DNA of 64,000 nucleotides, taken from Himantopus leucocephalus. Its lineage: Eukaryota > Chordata > Aves > Charadriiformes > Recurvirostridae. A program made the translations under genes and the position numbers. The stretch's first letter is position 1. Each line of letters starts with the position of its first letter. The stretch is from contig RSEF01000001.1 in assembly GCA_003993805.1 (NCBI GenBank), positions 70,758,715 to 70,822,714 of the forward strand, given 5' to 3'. This document shows positions 1 through 15,172 of this stretch, in pieces. The notes under the pieces are model-generated. The model had not been told where the DNA came from, searched no databases, and saw nothing but the letters and a program-made list of their open reading frames with translations.

Positions 1-1134
1 AAGCACCTACATCTCTTCACCCTATTTGTAGGAGGGGTCCATATAAAAACTAATTTTAGCTTTGTAAGACTGCTCTCTACAGACTGTCTGCAGTCAATAG
101 AGATGGTCTCTTCCAGAGGACAATTTGCAGACAGACCCTGAATTAGGTTGACAAAATGGTCCTCTGGAGAAGACTCTCTCATTCGCTAATGACTGTTGAG
201 GACATCAAGGGAAGGTAACCTCCCCAACCTAAAATGATCCTTCAAGTTTAACTCCTCCCCTCCTCATAGCAACTTCTTCACACGTATCAGTACTCACAAT
301 TTTTCCAAAGCCAGTAAGAAGTGACACCCACCACCAAGGCGTGCACGCAGGGACTGATTCATCACAGCAGAGCCATTAGAAGGAAATGCATTAGTCTTAA
401 TGGCAAGAACTGCGCACTCACATGGTCTCTTCCCAAGAAAGTTCTTAAATCCTGTGGGAGTCAGATGTCGGGAACAGCGAAACCAGTACAAGTAGACTCT
501 GCTCTTTGACTGACAAATCAGCAATCCATTCCCCAGGCATAATTTATTATCATAAACACGGTCTCGCTGTTTTGCTTATCATTTATATTCCTATTTGAAC
601 TGTAGTTACCAACACCCTTCAGCCTCAAGCAGAAGGCAGCCATCAGCCCTCTGCACATAGCCATTAAAAATATGCTGGCTGCCTCTTTCTCCATTGCCCA
701 GATTAGTCAGCTGGGAGGTCCTCAGTCCGGAGTGCCAAATCTCACAGAAGTTTGACTTCTACAAAACTCTTGCCCTGTTGACCCAAGCACACGGTGGTGC
801 AAACCCAGTGACCAGAACATGGGTAGGAGAGACCACCATCCAGCTGAGATCCACCACCTTGGTACCCCTCCCTGAGAAGGCGTAAATGCTGATCTGACTG
901 CGCCATGGTCAAAGGGAGAAAGGAGCAGCAGAAACGGCTACAAAACCAGGTCAACACGTCCCGAGGGCAGAAGCTTTTTCAGCCCTAACATCAGAGATCA
1001 CTTTCATTCTCTGTGTAAGATAGGAGTCAGTGTCCAGTGAGTGACCGCCTGGGGTTTTATTAACCAGGTGCATACGGCCACTAGCTGCAGAGGCAGACTC
1101 CCAGGCACCAAATATTCTCAGAAAGAGAAGGAAA

Positions 1135-1179
1135 GGGGGGGGGGGGGGAAGANNNNNNNNNNNNNGGGGGGGGGGGGGG
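1135..1179. repeat. Poly-G tract split by a 13-N gap
   Basis: G14, then AAGA, 13 N, then G14 and AAGC. Probably one poly-G locus that was poorly resolved, with the two flanking copies being the same tract. Confidence 0.85.
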
Positions 1180-2789
1180 AAGCAGGAAATCAACATTAAC
1201 CATACACCTGACATACATTTAGCTTTCAGACATTCCTGGAGAATGACTTCTCTGTTTAGCTATAAAAATGTGGATGGCCATCCACTACCCTGATAATGTA
1301 CTTTAATCGTGACATCAAGCGGCTCCCGCTAGCAGTCAGAGGACAAGTTGTCTTCCATGTTCACTCAGTCTCTGGTCCTTCAGAATGGGCTAAGGGCTGA
1401 TTAACACCAAATGTGGTTATTGCAACACATTTCTATCATAGAAAATTAATCATGACCAAGATAGTTTCACAGATGCTACCAAACAACAATTTTGGCTTGC
1501 CAGAACTCAGCATTTCCATTCTTTGGGAAATTCTCATATTTCAAATCAAAACAATATAAATTTTCTCTTCTGAATCAGAGTGAAAAAAGTAACTCAGCAT
1601 GAAGAAATTCCAAGGAATTATAATATCAACTATTCTACATTTCAGATATTAAGATGAAAACACTAATGTGTGCTTATTTAAAAAAAAAAAAAAATCAGCA
1701 TCTTCCCAAGAAGATTTCAGTTGGAAAATATTATGTCAAAATTCTTTAAAAAAAAGTTCCACTGGAAACTTTACAGCCACCTTCCTCCATTATAGAAGAA
1801 TGGAATTACAAGTGAATGTGCATGTTGTGGTACCTTCCCGTGTATTACCTCACGCCCTTAATTTAGAATGAGGGAGAGGTCACTCTATTTTAAGGAATAA
1901 TCATGCATTTTCCCATTGCTGCTCTGTTTGAGCAGATCCTTTCCTGGTGTTTTCGCATGCACCCACAGCTCAGCCTCGTCAGGCACGCGCCCTCCAGGCA
2001 TACCTGCTCATTCCCACCACCGCTGTGTTTGTACACCTCTGTCACTCCAGTCAGACGCTGACGTGCGCTGTTGTGCCTGCAACTGCCTAACGCTAAGATG
2101 TTCTCACTGTTTTGCATTTATCCTCCTATTATTTGTGTTTTCACACATAATAGAAGCCGCTTTGTCTGCCGGCGTAGTAAATTTGCCTCATTGTCTTACA
2201 ACCTTGCTGCGAAAAGCTGTTCGGATTGATTCACAATAGGGCCAACATTTCCATCAAGCAAATATCACTCTCGGCACCTGACAAATTGTGACACCGTTTG
2301 CACAGTGACTGAATCAGAAACAAAAAGCTCCCGCTGGATGCGCGGGCAGGTGGGACTGGGGAAGGGGCTACCATGCAGGGAGTGGAAGCAACTGCCAGAG
2401 CATGGCTCAGCTGCAGCAAGACCCAGAAGAGTCCCACATTTTCTGGCCACAATCCCCAGGTTGCCAGCAGGAGTGGGTGGGAGAGCCGACTTGCCAGGGA
2501 ACAGCTTTTTTGAGACAGCAGGCTGCTTCTCCAACTGGAGGGGAAATCACATCTTTCTCTTTTTCAGCCTTTGGATCGAACTGGGGAAAAGTTGGGCTAC
2601 AATTTTCCACCCCAGTTTGTTTCCTCCTCCTTTTCTTTCTCTCTTTCTCTCTCTGTTTTACATCCCTAACAGCCTCTTTCAAGCTTGGAAAAGTTACTGT
2701 TATAAAGCATGATCTAGTGCACTCTAACCATGAGTTCTCACCCTCCTCTCCTCATCTCCTCTTAGAATTGCTTGTGACCCACTGGAAAC

Positions 2790-2895
2790 CACAGAACACC
2801 AGGTTGGAAGGGACCTCAAGGATCACCTGGTCCAATCTTCCTTGGCAAAAGCGCTATCTTTGGTCAGCTGAAGGGTCCAAAAGCCTGCCTGGGGC
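2790..2895 (-). mobile_element. CR1 LINE 3' fragment
   Basis: On the plus strand CACCAGGTTGGAAGGGACCT is followed by CAAGGATCACCTGGTCCAAT, the reverse complement of the CR1 3' end. It is about 100 bp, 5'-truncated and diverged, in the same orientation as DGKI. Confidence 0.8.
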
Positions 2896-5800
2896 TGAAA
2901 TGATCAAAACTTCTTTTCATGACCTACATCTCCATCAAACACAAGCAGGGAGAAGCAGGCACACACCAGAGCTTCCAGATCCAACTACAGACCCACATCC
3001 ACATCCTCCAGGAGACAGTCAGCTGCAGCTTCCATTGAGTAAGATGCACAGCTGCAGAGGACAGCAAAATAAGGTCACGGGTGGCAGAAAGGGAAGGCCA
3101 TCTGGTATCTTGGCACTTCACGTGTGAAAGAGTATGATCTGTGATTTTCAGGAAGCAAAAGACATGAGTAATCTCAGGATAAAGGCCAAAGACCAAAAAG
3201 AAAGTGAATTACCTTCTTTTTCTGCTAAGTCAGGAGAGGGACATAATCAGCGTGTGATGAAAGCTTTCCCTGCTGCTGCCTGTGCTGCAACTCTCCCTGA
3301 ATAAACAGCGGCCCTTAACAGTTCGGAAACAAGGAGGAATGAGCCCAGCACTTTCACAAACACAGGTCAGCTCCCCTCTTCCTTCCATCTCCCTCCCAAA
3401 ATTAGTCATCGCATCTTCTGTTCCCGCAGAGAGACAGCAGAAGCTGTGAAAAGACAGGAGCCCCCACATCGGGGTTCAGCAGCTGCGACGCACTCTTCGT
3501 CTGTATCCACTTTGTACACTTGCTTTACTTGAATTCGGTACAAGACCAGGTACCAAATAAACACCAAACTCAAAGCCTTTCTTGGAAAAAAGGGAATTGG
3601 AAATGTAAGCAGTGTTTGTACAGACAGGTTGAGGATATTGTCACAGTCCCAGAGCTGATGGCAGAATTACATTTGGTTGCTTTCATTTCAGCGCTAAGGA
3701 GGTGGGGCAAGGAGAGGAGCGTGTATTGCACAGTCCAGGGATTAGGGAGAAAAGACCATATTGCCCAACCAAGGAATTAGAGGAGGCTTTTCTTTTAAAT
3801 TCCCTGTTATCTGATCTCCCACATTTTCACCAGACATGAGGGGAAAATTGGGAAGAATGCATTACCTGATCATGAATAGTTGACTCTAGGTGACTACATA
3901 TAAGGAAATAAAAATATTTGTGTCATACTAAAGATCTCTTCCAGTTACCAGTTATAGCCATCAGAGATAGCTTAGCTTTATGCCTTTCATTAAAAAAAAA
4001 ATAAGAAAAAGGAGCAGAATTTAATCCAGGAAAAAAAAAAAGAGAAACAAAAAGAGATCATCACATACAAGTTTTTTTTCCAAAACACATTCATTAAGGG
4101 AAGAGCTCACACACAAGCTCTCTGGGTCCATCCTACCCTGGAGAGAATTTCAGAGTGCTTCTGGCTCGAGATTGCCCACAGGCTTGAATGAACATGCATA
4201 ATGCTCGGTTTATGTTGTTGAGGGCCATCACATCCCCAAGAGGGGTCTGGACAGAAGCTTGCTGTGGGCTGGGAAAGCCCAGGCTACTCCCAGAGGGAAA
4301 AACACACAGTATCCTCTCTGGGAAGCAGAAAAGCTGTGCTCCAGCCAGCCCTCCCTTTGGAGGGTAACAAAGTCTTCCAGGCCAGGGTGTCAACAGCCAT
4401 CCCTGCTAAAGGTTATGGGTTTTCTCCCTCTCAAATGGATTAAGGTTTAATAGGTAAGCGGATGCTTTGGGAAAGAACTGCCGCCCCTGTCGCTTGTCTG
4501 AAGGCCATCAGGTTAGCAGTTTCTAAACAGCACATATAAACCTTGTGAGGGGGCATCTTAACTGCTATATAGGTCCCAGTCCAGCTCGTATCTGCCCCAG
4601 CATCACAGTCAACATTAGTCATCCCTCCCACTAACTGCTGAAAGAAGAGAAACTAAGAGCTTACAAGACAGACCAAATAACCCAGCACTCAGTAATTTTG
4701 CCGTTCACTCTGGATCATAGCGCGTTTATCAAACGATGATATGGCTCACATCGGACTCAGGGAAACAAAAAAAATGGTTTTGCTGTTTGCTGTCCAGGCT
4801 GAATCAAGATTTGCAAGGTCGAAAGAGAGTTATCACAACACTACGCTGTATCCAAGCCACTGTGAATCTGCTCCAGCACTGTTTGTTGTGCACCAGCAGG
4901 GCTTGTCGAGCATCTTTCAGCATTCCTTCAACACCTGAATAAGCTGGAAAAAAAATAAAATCTGAAAAACTGGAGAAGGTAGCTGGTGCCTCCTCCTTTT
5001 TGCCATAGGTTTGCATTACACTGACAGGGAGAAGTCCTAAAACAGTCTCTATCTTTATATACAATTGCACACAAACCATGTACATAACCACTTTGCAGCC
5101 TCTGCAACATAATCTACCACCACAGGGCTTGAAAACTTCCAATACTGCAAATCTAAAGGGGAAAGGAAGCAGCTTATCATATCTTGACAGTAAAGAGCCA
5201 GTGATGCAGCCCTGGACTATAAAGCTCACACTAGCCTTGGAGGCAGGAACAAACTGTTGGAGCGAGCTCAGTAACTTAAATCTAACCTTCTAGAACGTGA
5301 AGCCCAGTGTTTATGTACTTGGGTGTTCTTCATTCATTGTACCGTGCACCACACAGCCCCAGGTACATAAACCCACACAGAGAACCGGTGTCCTGGCAGG
5401 AAGGTAGGGTGACAAATGCAAATTACAGAACGAAAGAGGAAGGAGAGCAACTCAAAAATAGAGAAATCCAGAAATTCTATCACAGTAAAAACTGGCCAGG
5501 GACAAAAAGAAACTACCTGCTCCAAAGCCAAATATACTGCCCTGCAAGAGAAGTGACAGTTGCAGCTGTTGGCTACTTGCAGAGACAAAAATGAAAAATG
5601 AAGAATAGCTTATGGTCTTCTCACTAATGGAAGGTCTCCCACAACCAAACATGCCAGGTGTATCAGTACTGCTGCTAATTCCTTCTTCAATGTCATTTTA
5701 AATCAGGCTAAAACCTGGAGGTGACTGTAGCGCCAGCAGCACAGGATCCTACGAGCACAAGCAGCTGACAAGACATTGGTACTGGATATCCCTTAAGACA

Positions 5801-8800
5801 ATAGCATCAAAGGCACTTTCCTGTTATTTCCTACCTACACAGGTTTTTAACATGTGAATTCTCTCAGTGTCTCAACTTACAACTAACCTCAAAACTCATA
5901 ATGAGACTTTATTCACATCTTTGGCATTTCACTTACTTTCACAGGAGAGTCCGTTGCCCTCGAGGGCATCATCTAGAAACCATAAATCAGGCTAACAGCA
6001 GCAATTAATAGCCAAGGACCTGGCCTAGCATGCACCTACACATGGCATTTCATTGCCTTCAGAGAACCTACAGGATGCAGTGCTGGAGTTGGAATGAAAC
6101 TCGATGTGTTTTCACAACAAAAGGATATACTCCTGGGATCATTCACTAATTGGATAAAAGCATAAGAACTACCCCATTACCATCCCTAGAGGAAACTCAT
6201 TAGCAACCTAATGAAATAAAGCGATGACAGGAAGGTATTTTCTCATCATCTTTTAATGATAACAGGCTTCAAAGCCATTTTGCTTCCTCACCCTCTCCTA
6301 TGGTGCCCAGAAACCCCATGGCACCTCTCAGAGCATCACAGGCAGTCCCCTCTCCTGCACGTTACACAGCATCAGGGAGCAGTTTCAGAGCACAGAGGGA
6401 TTCTAAGATGTTCAACTCATCATCTTTGATGAATCTGTGCAATTGAAGCTTAATCCCTGCCCCACTTGGAAAATGTTCCCCAGTGGGTCAAGCTTCCTGA
6501 TGAGTCATACAGTTTAAAAGAAATATAATCTGGCTATTAGGGGCTTTGCTGTTTGTTTTTATGAAAAGCCAAACTCAGAAACATTTGAAATAAATTAGAA
6601 ATACTGAAATAAATGTTAAAATTCTGAAATATTTTGAAGTTCCTGAAATTACAAATATTGAAGCGAGTACTACATAAGCATAGTACTTGCTATAATTATG
6701 TCTGTATTAAATACGAGAATTTATTTTTCTCCTCCTGTAAGAAGTGTCACATCATACCCTCAAACACTCGTGTATCATATAGCCCTAATCAGACATACTT
6801 TGGATGTACATGTTAAAAACACATTCCTTAGGAACACTGAGGGAGGAATGGATAATTTTGAATCCATATGAAGAGGATAATACAAAGCAAGACAAGGTAT
6901 TTGTCCTTCCCACCTTCCACACCTACACCTCTCACCACTAAACACCTTCCTCCAAGTCCTTGGACATTCAAAAAGAGCCCACGTCTCTACACCAAGAGCT
7001 CTTACATACAGTCAGCCAGTCAAATACATCAATATTATTTATCTCTGCAATGCATCTATCGCCTAGCTGAGGCTATAGGGCAGCCAGCAGCACCATTCCC
7101 CAATGCCAATAAGTAAAGGTATATGCCATCAGCAACGAGTTAACGGCAGCCTGAGAGAACAGCATCCTACATCTTCTTATATCTCATGTTTAGCCACAAA
7201 GGTACACAGGAGGAGCAGTGATGTGTAAGTCGGTATGCCTCAAACCTAAGTACAATTAGACACCTCTGTTCTCTGACTACACAGCCTTTTCTCTACAACA
7301 ATGGGGATTAGCATTAGGTAGTCTGTTGGGCCAGTGAGCTAGAAAACTTTCTAGGTAGAATTTGAAACCATAACCCTTCAAAAAAAAAAAAGGGTAGACG
7401 GACCAGATAATAAAAAAGAAGTTTTCCATTATGAACTGTAAATTTTGAAGTCTGCTAAGCTTTCCAACAGCTGTTAAACGGAAGGGGATTCTGGCAGTGC
7501 CATTCAGAGATGCATTTGAAGGGAAATCCTAGACCAAAAGGTTCAAGACCTCATTACTAAGCCTTTTTCTAGCATAAGTGTTTCAAACCACCAAGCTTCC
7601 TCAAAAATGCAGTATAGAAAGTGTCGGGGAAATAGCAGGCTCAGTCCCAGAGTACAAACAGGCTCAGCCCTCCACCAGCTTACTTTGCCAAGAGCGTCAT
7701 ACTTAGTGACCGTTAGTTCCTCAGAACCATCTAATAAATCTTTCACTTCCCCCTCAATCCCTTACCTACCTTTATGCTGAGCCATTTCAGTAAAGTAGTT
7801 GGAGGTGCTGAAACATTCAGAAGAACCAGTTAGTACCCTGTGGCAGGCTCAGGTTACCATAGCTCTTTAAAAACGAACCCGCCCGTTTGCTCAATGCACA
7901 AATAATTTGGAGGCAGGACTTGGGTATACTGTAATCTAAACAAGATCAAATTATAATATTGATGGGTGGCGGTCCTCTGCCTCTCCCCCAACTTTCAGGT
8001 TTTCTCTGAAAGTTGCAGTTTTGAATCTCGTCTGTTCCCCTCTCCTTGCTCTTAAAGCTAGGGTTGAGGACCCATTCCCACTTTGTCATACAGACTCCAT
8101 CTGCCACCTTAAGTGACTTTATCTTCCTTCATTTCTCAAAGAGGATTTACAAAGAATCAGGTAGATATTATCACTTACGGGTTATGGCCTTACAGGTCGA
8201 AAAAGCTGAGACAAAGTATAACGGACAAGTATTAGACTTTTTTGTTTGGTGTTAAAAAAACAGCCCCTTCCTTGACACTGCACTGTCTCCTACTCCATTT
8301 GTGGGTCTCCTCTGCAGACAATTCTAGTGAAATTTAAGGCGGAAAACCCCACTTTCCTTCCTAACCACAGTCACTCCAAGTGTTATCTTTAGAGAAGGAT
8401 TCAGGCTGGCTGGGCAGGGAAGGCTATGCAGGATTCATGGCCGACCTTTGGCGCATGGCAGGCAGCACACATTAGACAAGGTGGTGCTGGTGTGAGGGCC
8501 ACATGCATCTTAGTCTTCACCAGGAAAATCCTGCCTGAATTCATTTATAGGCAAAATGCAAGAGACAGGTTTACAGAGAGGCAAAAAAAAAAAAAAAAGC
8601 CTTTATGAGCCAGCTGAGATGCTATCAACTTCCCTGTTGGCAACATAAAGTGGGTTGCAGGTGCATCTACGATGGTCTTACCAGGAGCTCAGCACCCTGA
8701 GAGACAGGGTTATGGGAGAATTCAGGGGCTTGCACAACAGGGGCACCAGTTATACCCACAGGCCAGCAGGTCCACACCAGGAAAAGAAAAATAAGAAGTG

Positions 8801-11800
8801 TAGTATAGACAGAAATGAGAAGTGAAACCAGAGAGACCTGGTGGCTTTAGATGGGCCTCCAGACCTTGGACTCACCTCTTGGCACAGCACTTTCCATCAG
8901 ACTGAAGGCCTTCAACAATGAGCAAACACATTAATATTTTATATGCATAAATATGTATTGCCTCCAAAGAAAGGAGAGTTAAATAAAGGGAGAAAACCCA
9001 CACCCCATACACTGGAAGTAGCAACCTAATGACATCCCTTCATCTTACACTCCTGGGCATTCATGCACTGAGGCTCCCAAACACACAGCCCACCCTGGTA
9101 CGCTTTCCTCAGCCCACACAAGGTCTTATAGTAGGCTCCTATAGACTCTGCACACATACATACGCACACACATGGTCTTCTCTTAATGTACTTTTACAGG
9201 CTTTTTCATATATGCCCAGTCCTTCACAGCTTTTATCTGTTAAGAGCGACAAATGGTCAAATTGTTCAAAAACCACAGAGTGGAGGGGGGATGCACTGGG
9301 GGCACGCAGGTGAGCGGTATAATTGAGTTAATGCATCACTCCCACATACAAAGATTTTTAAAAAATGAAACAACTTTGTAGACAGCAAGACACAGAAAGG
9401 AGCTCCAGCTTTCCACATCCGTTTTATTCCAAGGCAAAGTTCCTTGTCATCAGTTCTGTAACTAGAAGAGGTTGCCACAAAGCTGTGAGCCTCCCTTACT
9501 TGAGTATTTTCTTCTTCTTTCCCTTAATATTTGGGAAATCCTTTGGCTGATAGTTGGTATTTCATGCCCAGGCTGTGCTGGATTTACCAGTAAAGAAGCA
9601 GGAAGAGCACAGAAGACTGTCGCACATACGCGTCACCTTCCCAACATCTTGGCCAAGTTGCCAAATAAAAACCAAACCTGACAAAAGCCTGGTGACCCTT
9701 CAAGCAATTCATTTCATCAGCCCCATGACTCACCCAGGTGAGAAGAGCTGACTACTTGCCCATTTATTCCAAAGGACTAGCCAGAACAAAAGTGTTTTTC
9801 CACCCCATCAAAGTTACGTGGCATCTAATTCAGCATTGATTACTCGATTAAATTCTCCACCTGTGACAGACCCTGAGCAATCTGAGTCTACAGGTCTGTG
9901 CCTGCGCTATGCAGCAACTTTATTAGAGGCTCCTGCTTTCAAATCACTGGTGCATTTATCTCCTTCTGAGCATGTACGTAATTCCACTGCAGCTCACATG
10001 TTGTGAATGATAACGCTGGGTAAAGCTACCTGTCTTTTGTAAAGTACTGCTAACCTCAGATACAAAAGGGAGAACGTAAGACATTCTAAATTCAAAGACG
10101 GTCCTTTTACTTCGTGTGACCTGGAGACATCGATGGCCAGACTTGCAGCCGCATCTCAAAGTCAGGAGGGAACTTTAAACGTCAACCTGGTTTTCCCACA
10201 GTATTATTCTTGTTTCTGAACTATCCTAGCCTTTTTCTGCATTTTGCTCCAACACAGAACTTCCACATCAAAGCTTTATAAGTGAAAGAGCTTCATGAAG
10301 GCCCCTTCATGTACCAGAAGCATCCAGTGATATGCTTTGGGAGAAAAATCATAAAATGGTGATGGATGTTTTGGGTGACGAAGTAAATTGAGTCACTGTT
10401 ATGCGAGTGGGTGGTAACAACTCTGTACAGTACATACCCGAAACTCTTAACAAAGACAGTTGTAAGCAGATCTTATGAGATTAGGCCGGAGAGTGAGAAT
10501 TATTTTCTTGACATTTGGTAGAAGATAAAAATTCATCCATCATTTTCATGCAGAACGACCTCTCCCATTTATAGAACCAGGATGTATTACGATTCAAGGA
10601 AACTTAAGTAAAAGAAATCAACACAATCAAAAGATCAAAGGCTTGTGTTGGGTGTTCTCATGTTTACAAATGTCATTCAGCTTTAATTATTTATAATGCT
10701 TCACAGTACACTAGTAAATGCTGTCATATTTCATAAAATAATTAAGTCTTAGTAATAGGAGACACCTCCACCATCCTGTCTCTATTCAATATTTACTGAG
10801 AAGTGATGTGTGTTTTATGATCATTATCATGTCTGTAAATAAATGAAGAAAAAAAATGAGGGTATTTCCTACCCTTAAATTTCTGTTTTGGTCTAAGGCC
10901 CCACCTGTAGTCCCAGGTACTTACACGCTCATCAACAGTAATGAAGCCTGTGTAATCAGGGATTCCCCAGGATTTCTCTGCCATAACTTTTTCCCCCTTC
11001 AAATGCAGTAACAAAACCCATTCTAATTATAACTCCAGCTACTTTTTGCCACAACAGACACACAGCTATTGCTGATGGTGCGGGAGGAGAGGCCAGCTCG
11101 ACTCTTGGCATCTGCTTGCAGAGGAAGGGTCAGGAAAGCACACAAAGCACGTCCCAGACAGATTCATTTATCAAGTCAGAGAAAAACATCAGCCAAGGAA
11201 ACTCAAACCACCTATTTCAGACAGCGACATCTCTGAGTGGAACTGGACGACCAATGGACACGGCGAGTTAAGAAAACTAGCGCCTCCAGCCACTTCCATT
11301 ACTAAAAGCAAAACTTACGGTTTCCTGCTCAGGCGAACCACCCTAGCCAAAGCCAGGACATGATAACCAAGCCGCCAACACGCTGCTTGTTAGCGGCACG
11401 GGACTCTGAGACCATTCGTTACGGCCCCACTTTTGGAAATCCCTGAGCCGTATACAAGCAAGAATCCTAAAGCCTCCACCCGCCGCAGCGGGCAGGATTT
11501 CTCCCCTTGGTCAAAACGAAATTACATTTCTCTAGATAAACTATTCTCTAGGGGCGAGCGTTTGCCAAACACCACTAGAGCTCTCACAAGAGGGCCGTTA
11601 AAACTTACAACTCTATTTTTATTTCCAATGCCACTAATCAAGATTCCCTGGATTTCTAAATAATAATTAATAAGAAATTTAAAAACATTTGCATTATTGA
11701 TGGTTTTTGTTGGTTTGCTTTTTGGTTTGTGTTCGTCGTTTTGTTTTCTTTTTGTTTTGGGGGGGGTGTTCATTTTTTTAACTTTTTACAATTTCTCTAA

Positions 11801-14800
11801 GCTTAAACAATTAAATGACAAGACTGCATTTCAGATAAGTTTTTAGAGTTGCAAAAACCTGCAGGAAACCTGATGGATGGAGCTTTATTTCCAAGGTTTT
11901 CTCTAGCCATAGCTTTTTACTGTGGAAATATTCTTATTGAGTATCTCTTTGGTATAATCTGAATTTCTCTTTACTTCAAGAATTACTTTGGGAAAGCTTC
12001 TTTAATCTCTGCTTCAGCTAAAAGAGACCATGAGGTTCCTCACAGAACTTTGCAGTGACAAAATAATAAAAATTAAAAGGAAATAAAAATGTACCTACTA
12101 TCTTTGTGTCACAACGTCTTGTAAATGTTTCGCTGGGTCTAGAAATTTGGAAGGTAAGTATAGTCCAAGAACCAATCTGTAGAAAGCATTTTGCTCTGGC
12201 AGGGGTACACACTTAATTAAATTTTGTTTTTTACTTGCCAGTTTCTTCATAGTGGGGTGGGAAACTGAACTTTTGATTCTATCAGTTTATAAAAAAAACC
12301 AAACATTTTTTCATTTTGTGAGCCCATATTTCAGATTTTAAGCAGAAAAGCCAAAACATCTTTAAGATACTTAAGTCCATATTTATAGGGTAAAAAATTA
12401 GCCCTAAAAATTACTGCTTAGCTGTTGGCATCCCGATGTTAGCATCCAACTATTAAGTAGGTTGGCCTCATTTAAGTGCATGAGGCTGAAAAGGGAGACA
12501 CCATTTCTCTGAGCTTCCATTCAGTCTGCACAGGGACCAGCTCTGCAAGATACCCCTCATCAAGGGATGGACCCTTCTGATTGCAGAGTGCCCCTTCCCT
12601 CCCTCGCCAGCCCCGCATCGCCAGCGAGACCAGCGGTACCCACCTCCTGAGCTCCCGCGGCAGCAGCCCCTATTGCATCAGGCAGGGCCGGCACCTCGTC
12701 TGCAAATTAAGATCCACTTAAGGGATGTGTGTTGGCAGCACATAGACACACGCACACAGAAACAGACACACTTTAAACCCATTAGCTCACGCACAAGCAC
12801 AGATAAGTGGCATATCCCCACTGTGTATGTATACATAATTACAGCGTATTACTAGACAGAAAACAGCAAGCAAACATCTACTCTTAACGGAATGACAAGA
12901 TTTTGGTGCAGACAACGAGCTGTGCTAATGTCAGGTGCGGGGTGGGTATGGCTGGGAACGCAGCAAGGTCAGGGGAGTTTCTGAGCTCCCTGTGAGGCAC
13001 ACCTGTATTATTTAAAGCAAGTTTTTCCTCCTGATGGTTCGATATGGAGGACAAACGTGCCTACAGTGGTATTTACCACACAAAATCATTACATGTTTAA
13101 TACAGCAGCTTCTGTATTGCAAGCCACTGGCCGCATCAGTACAAAACACTGTTTTCTAAACTATGTTACTCCCGGTTTTGGTACAATTCTAGAAAAACTA
13201 ACAAGTTATTTGTATGCAACAACTATGTCATTAGCTAAATAGATCTGCATTACAATGAAAGCAGTTGCTGTTTCGCAACAAAAAAAAGGGGGGGAAGGGG
13301 GGGAGAAAAAGATAGTACTTTAAGCCAGACTGGGGTAAACCACAGTTTCATAACAGGGAGTGATTAATATAAAATTAACACAGGAAATATTTTTCTTCTT
13401 CCTTTTTTCCCTTGTAACAATACCTTGACCTCTCTTTCAGCCACACATTTCATTCCTTCAGTTGCCACCAACAGAATTTTTTACAAGCATTTTCATGAAT
13501 CTTTATTATTTTAAGCGAGTTCCAAATGTTGGGGTTTTTTCTGCATGTATAAATACAGATATACGGGCGTATGTCAGTCTAATGCACCTGCACAGAGAAT
13601 CCTAAATGAGCTGCTTGAAAGTCTGTCTGATGCCTTGAATAACTTCTATTGTACTAGCGGATAAGGGAGTCCAAGTGCCAACATAAATAGATTTTCCTGT
13701 ATATAATATAGTCATTTACAAATGTATTTCAGCACCATAATTTACTGAGAAATGGTAGCAATTGAAGGAGCCTGGGGGGTGCGGGGTGTGGAGAGCTCAG
13801 TGGAAGTCCTTTGTGGAAGTTTTCTACTCTTCTATCTACTCGGATTGTTCTCATTACGGACAAATGAGGGAGTGTGCATTATCTGTTGGAAACCAGCTCC
13901 AAAAGAAGAAAAGGTGTGGAAATCCAAGGATGTAAAGAAAATGTACTTTCTCGCACATATCCTAAGTCAGGTAGAATGAATAATACGCATCAAGAGACGC
14001 TTAGGAAAGGGCTTTTAAGTCTAAAGGTTCAGGGCTCACTGTATACTTGCCTAGATGGAGAAGAGAAGAGGCAGGAGGAAGAAGAGAAATAAGCCCAGCT
14101 TTTCCTCCTGTGAGCGTTTATTATGAAACCCTTACAAACACATATCATGCAGAAAGCTTTAAGAATATCCATGTCTTTAACAGACTTCTAATTGATCTAG
14201 AAAACAGGACATTATAAGCAGATTTTAATATCCCTCCCCAAAAGGAGAAGATGCCAAAACTAACGCAATAAAAATAAAAACATACAGCCTGAATAGAAGC
14301 ACCTCTAAGATTTATTGCAAGCCCCACACCTTCTGTACCAAGAGCAGACACCTTAGCAAACCTGTCTCATTAGCAGTAACTTCAACAGCCCACCTACGGA
14401 ATCTGCCTTTACCTGCAATAGACAACTTGCCCCTAAATGCCATGTGCTAGGAAAACTGTCAGGGTAGAGATGCAGAAGTACCAAGAGATGACTGATGTAA
14501 TGCTCTTTAGGTGCCCAGTAAGTTTTCCTTTTCACATCACTCACCTTATTGAGTCTAGTATGAATCACCCCAAACTTCACACTCACCAGTGAGACCATCA
14601 GCCCATGTGGGGAAGTCTCTCTTCACACATGAAGTCTTATATAAAACTTCAGCTATGAAGAGTGTTTAATTACATCAGTTTTAAGCCCTACCACATGCAG
14701 AGATTCAAACCATTACTAAGCTATCTCAGATGTAAATTGACAGCACATTAAAATAAAAGTATCTCCATCTCAGGGGAGATTCTTCAGCTAATTTACCTAG

Positions 14801-15164
14801 AGCTAGAGGCACTCTTTCCTTGCAGAGTCAAAATAAATAGGAGCTCTGTGTTTTCTATCCTCCCAGATAAGAGGGTTCATCCCTAAGCACACTAAAGTAC
14901 TAGTTACTGATGGTGCACTGCCTCTGCTGGGGCTTTGCAGCCAGAATTAGGTAAGACTCAAGAACTTTTTGGCATGAAGCTTCTCAGAGAGCAATCACTT
15001 TCAGCAGCTGCTGACCACTAGCAGATCTTAGGTGGTAACAAAAACGCAGACAAGCCCCACCGACAGCCCCTTCATACAGGTATATTTACAGCAGGAAGAA
15101 AACCATTTAGTTGACATCAGAGATAGGGAATAAGCACATGGCCATAAAAATACAAAACCCTGGT

Positions 15165-15172
15165 TATAAAAG
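15165..15172 (+). promoter_or_regulatory. TATA-like motif on the strand opposite DGKI
   Basis: GGTTATAAAAG on the plus strand, about 25 bp before a GC-rich shoulder of the DGKI CpG island. It could serve an antisense transcript. There is no other support. Confidence 0.15.

Noticed and set aside
2402..3127. 241-codon plus-strand open frame
   Set aside because: Runs through a CR1 fragment, has no recognisable domain, and its composition is like that of flanking noncoding DNA. Lies in DGKI intron 1.
4804..5229. 141-codon minus-strand open frame
   Set aside because: No homology recognised, no splice context, and a poor composition for a protein. Probably chance.
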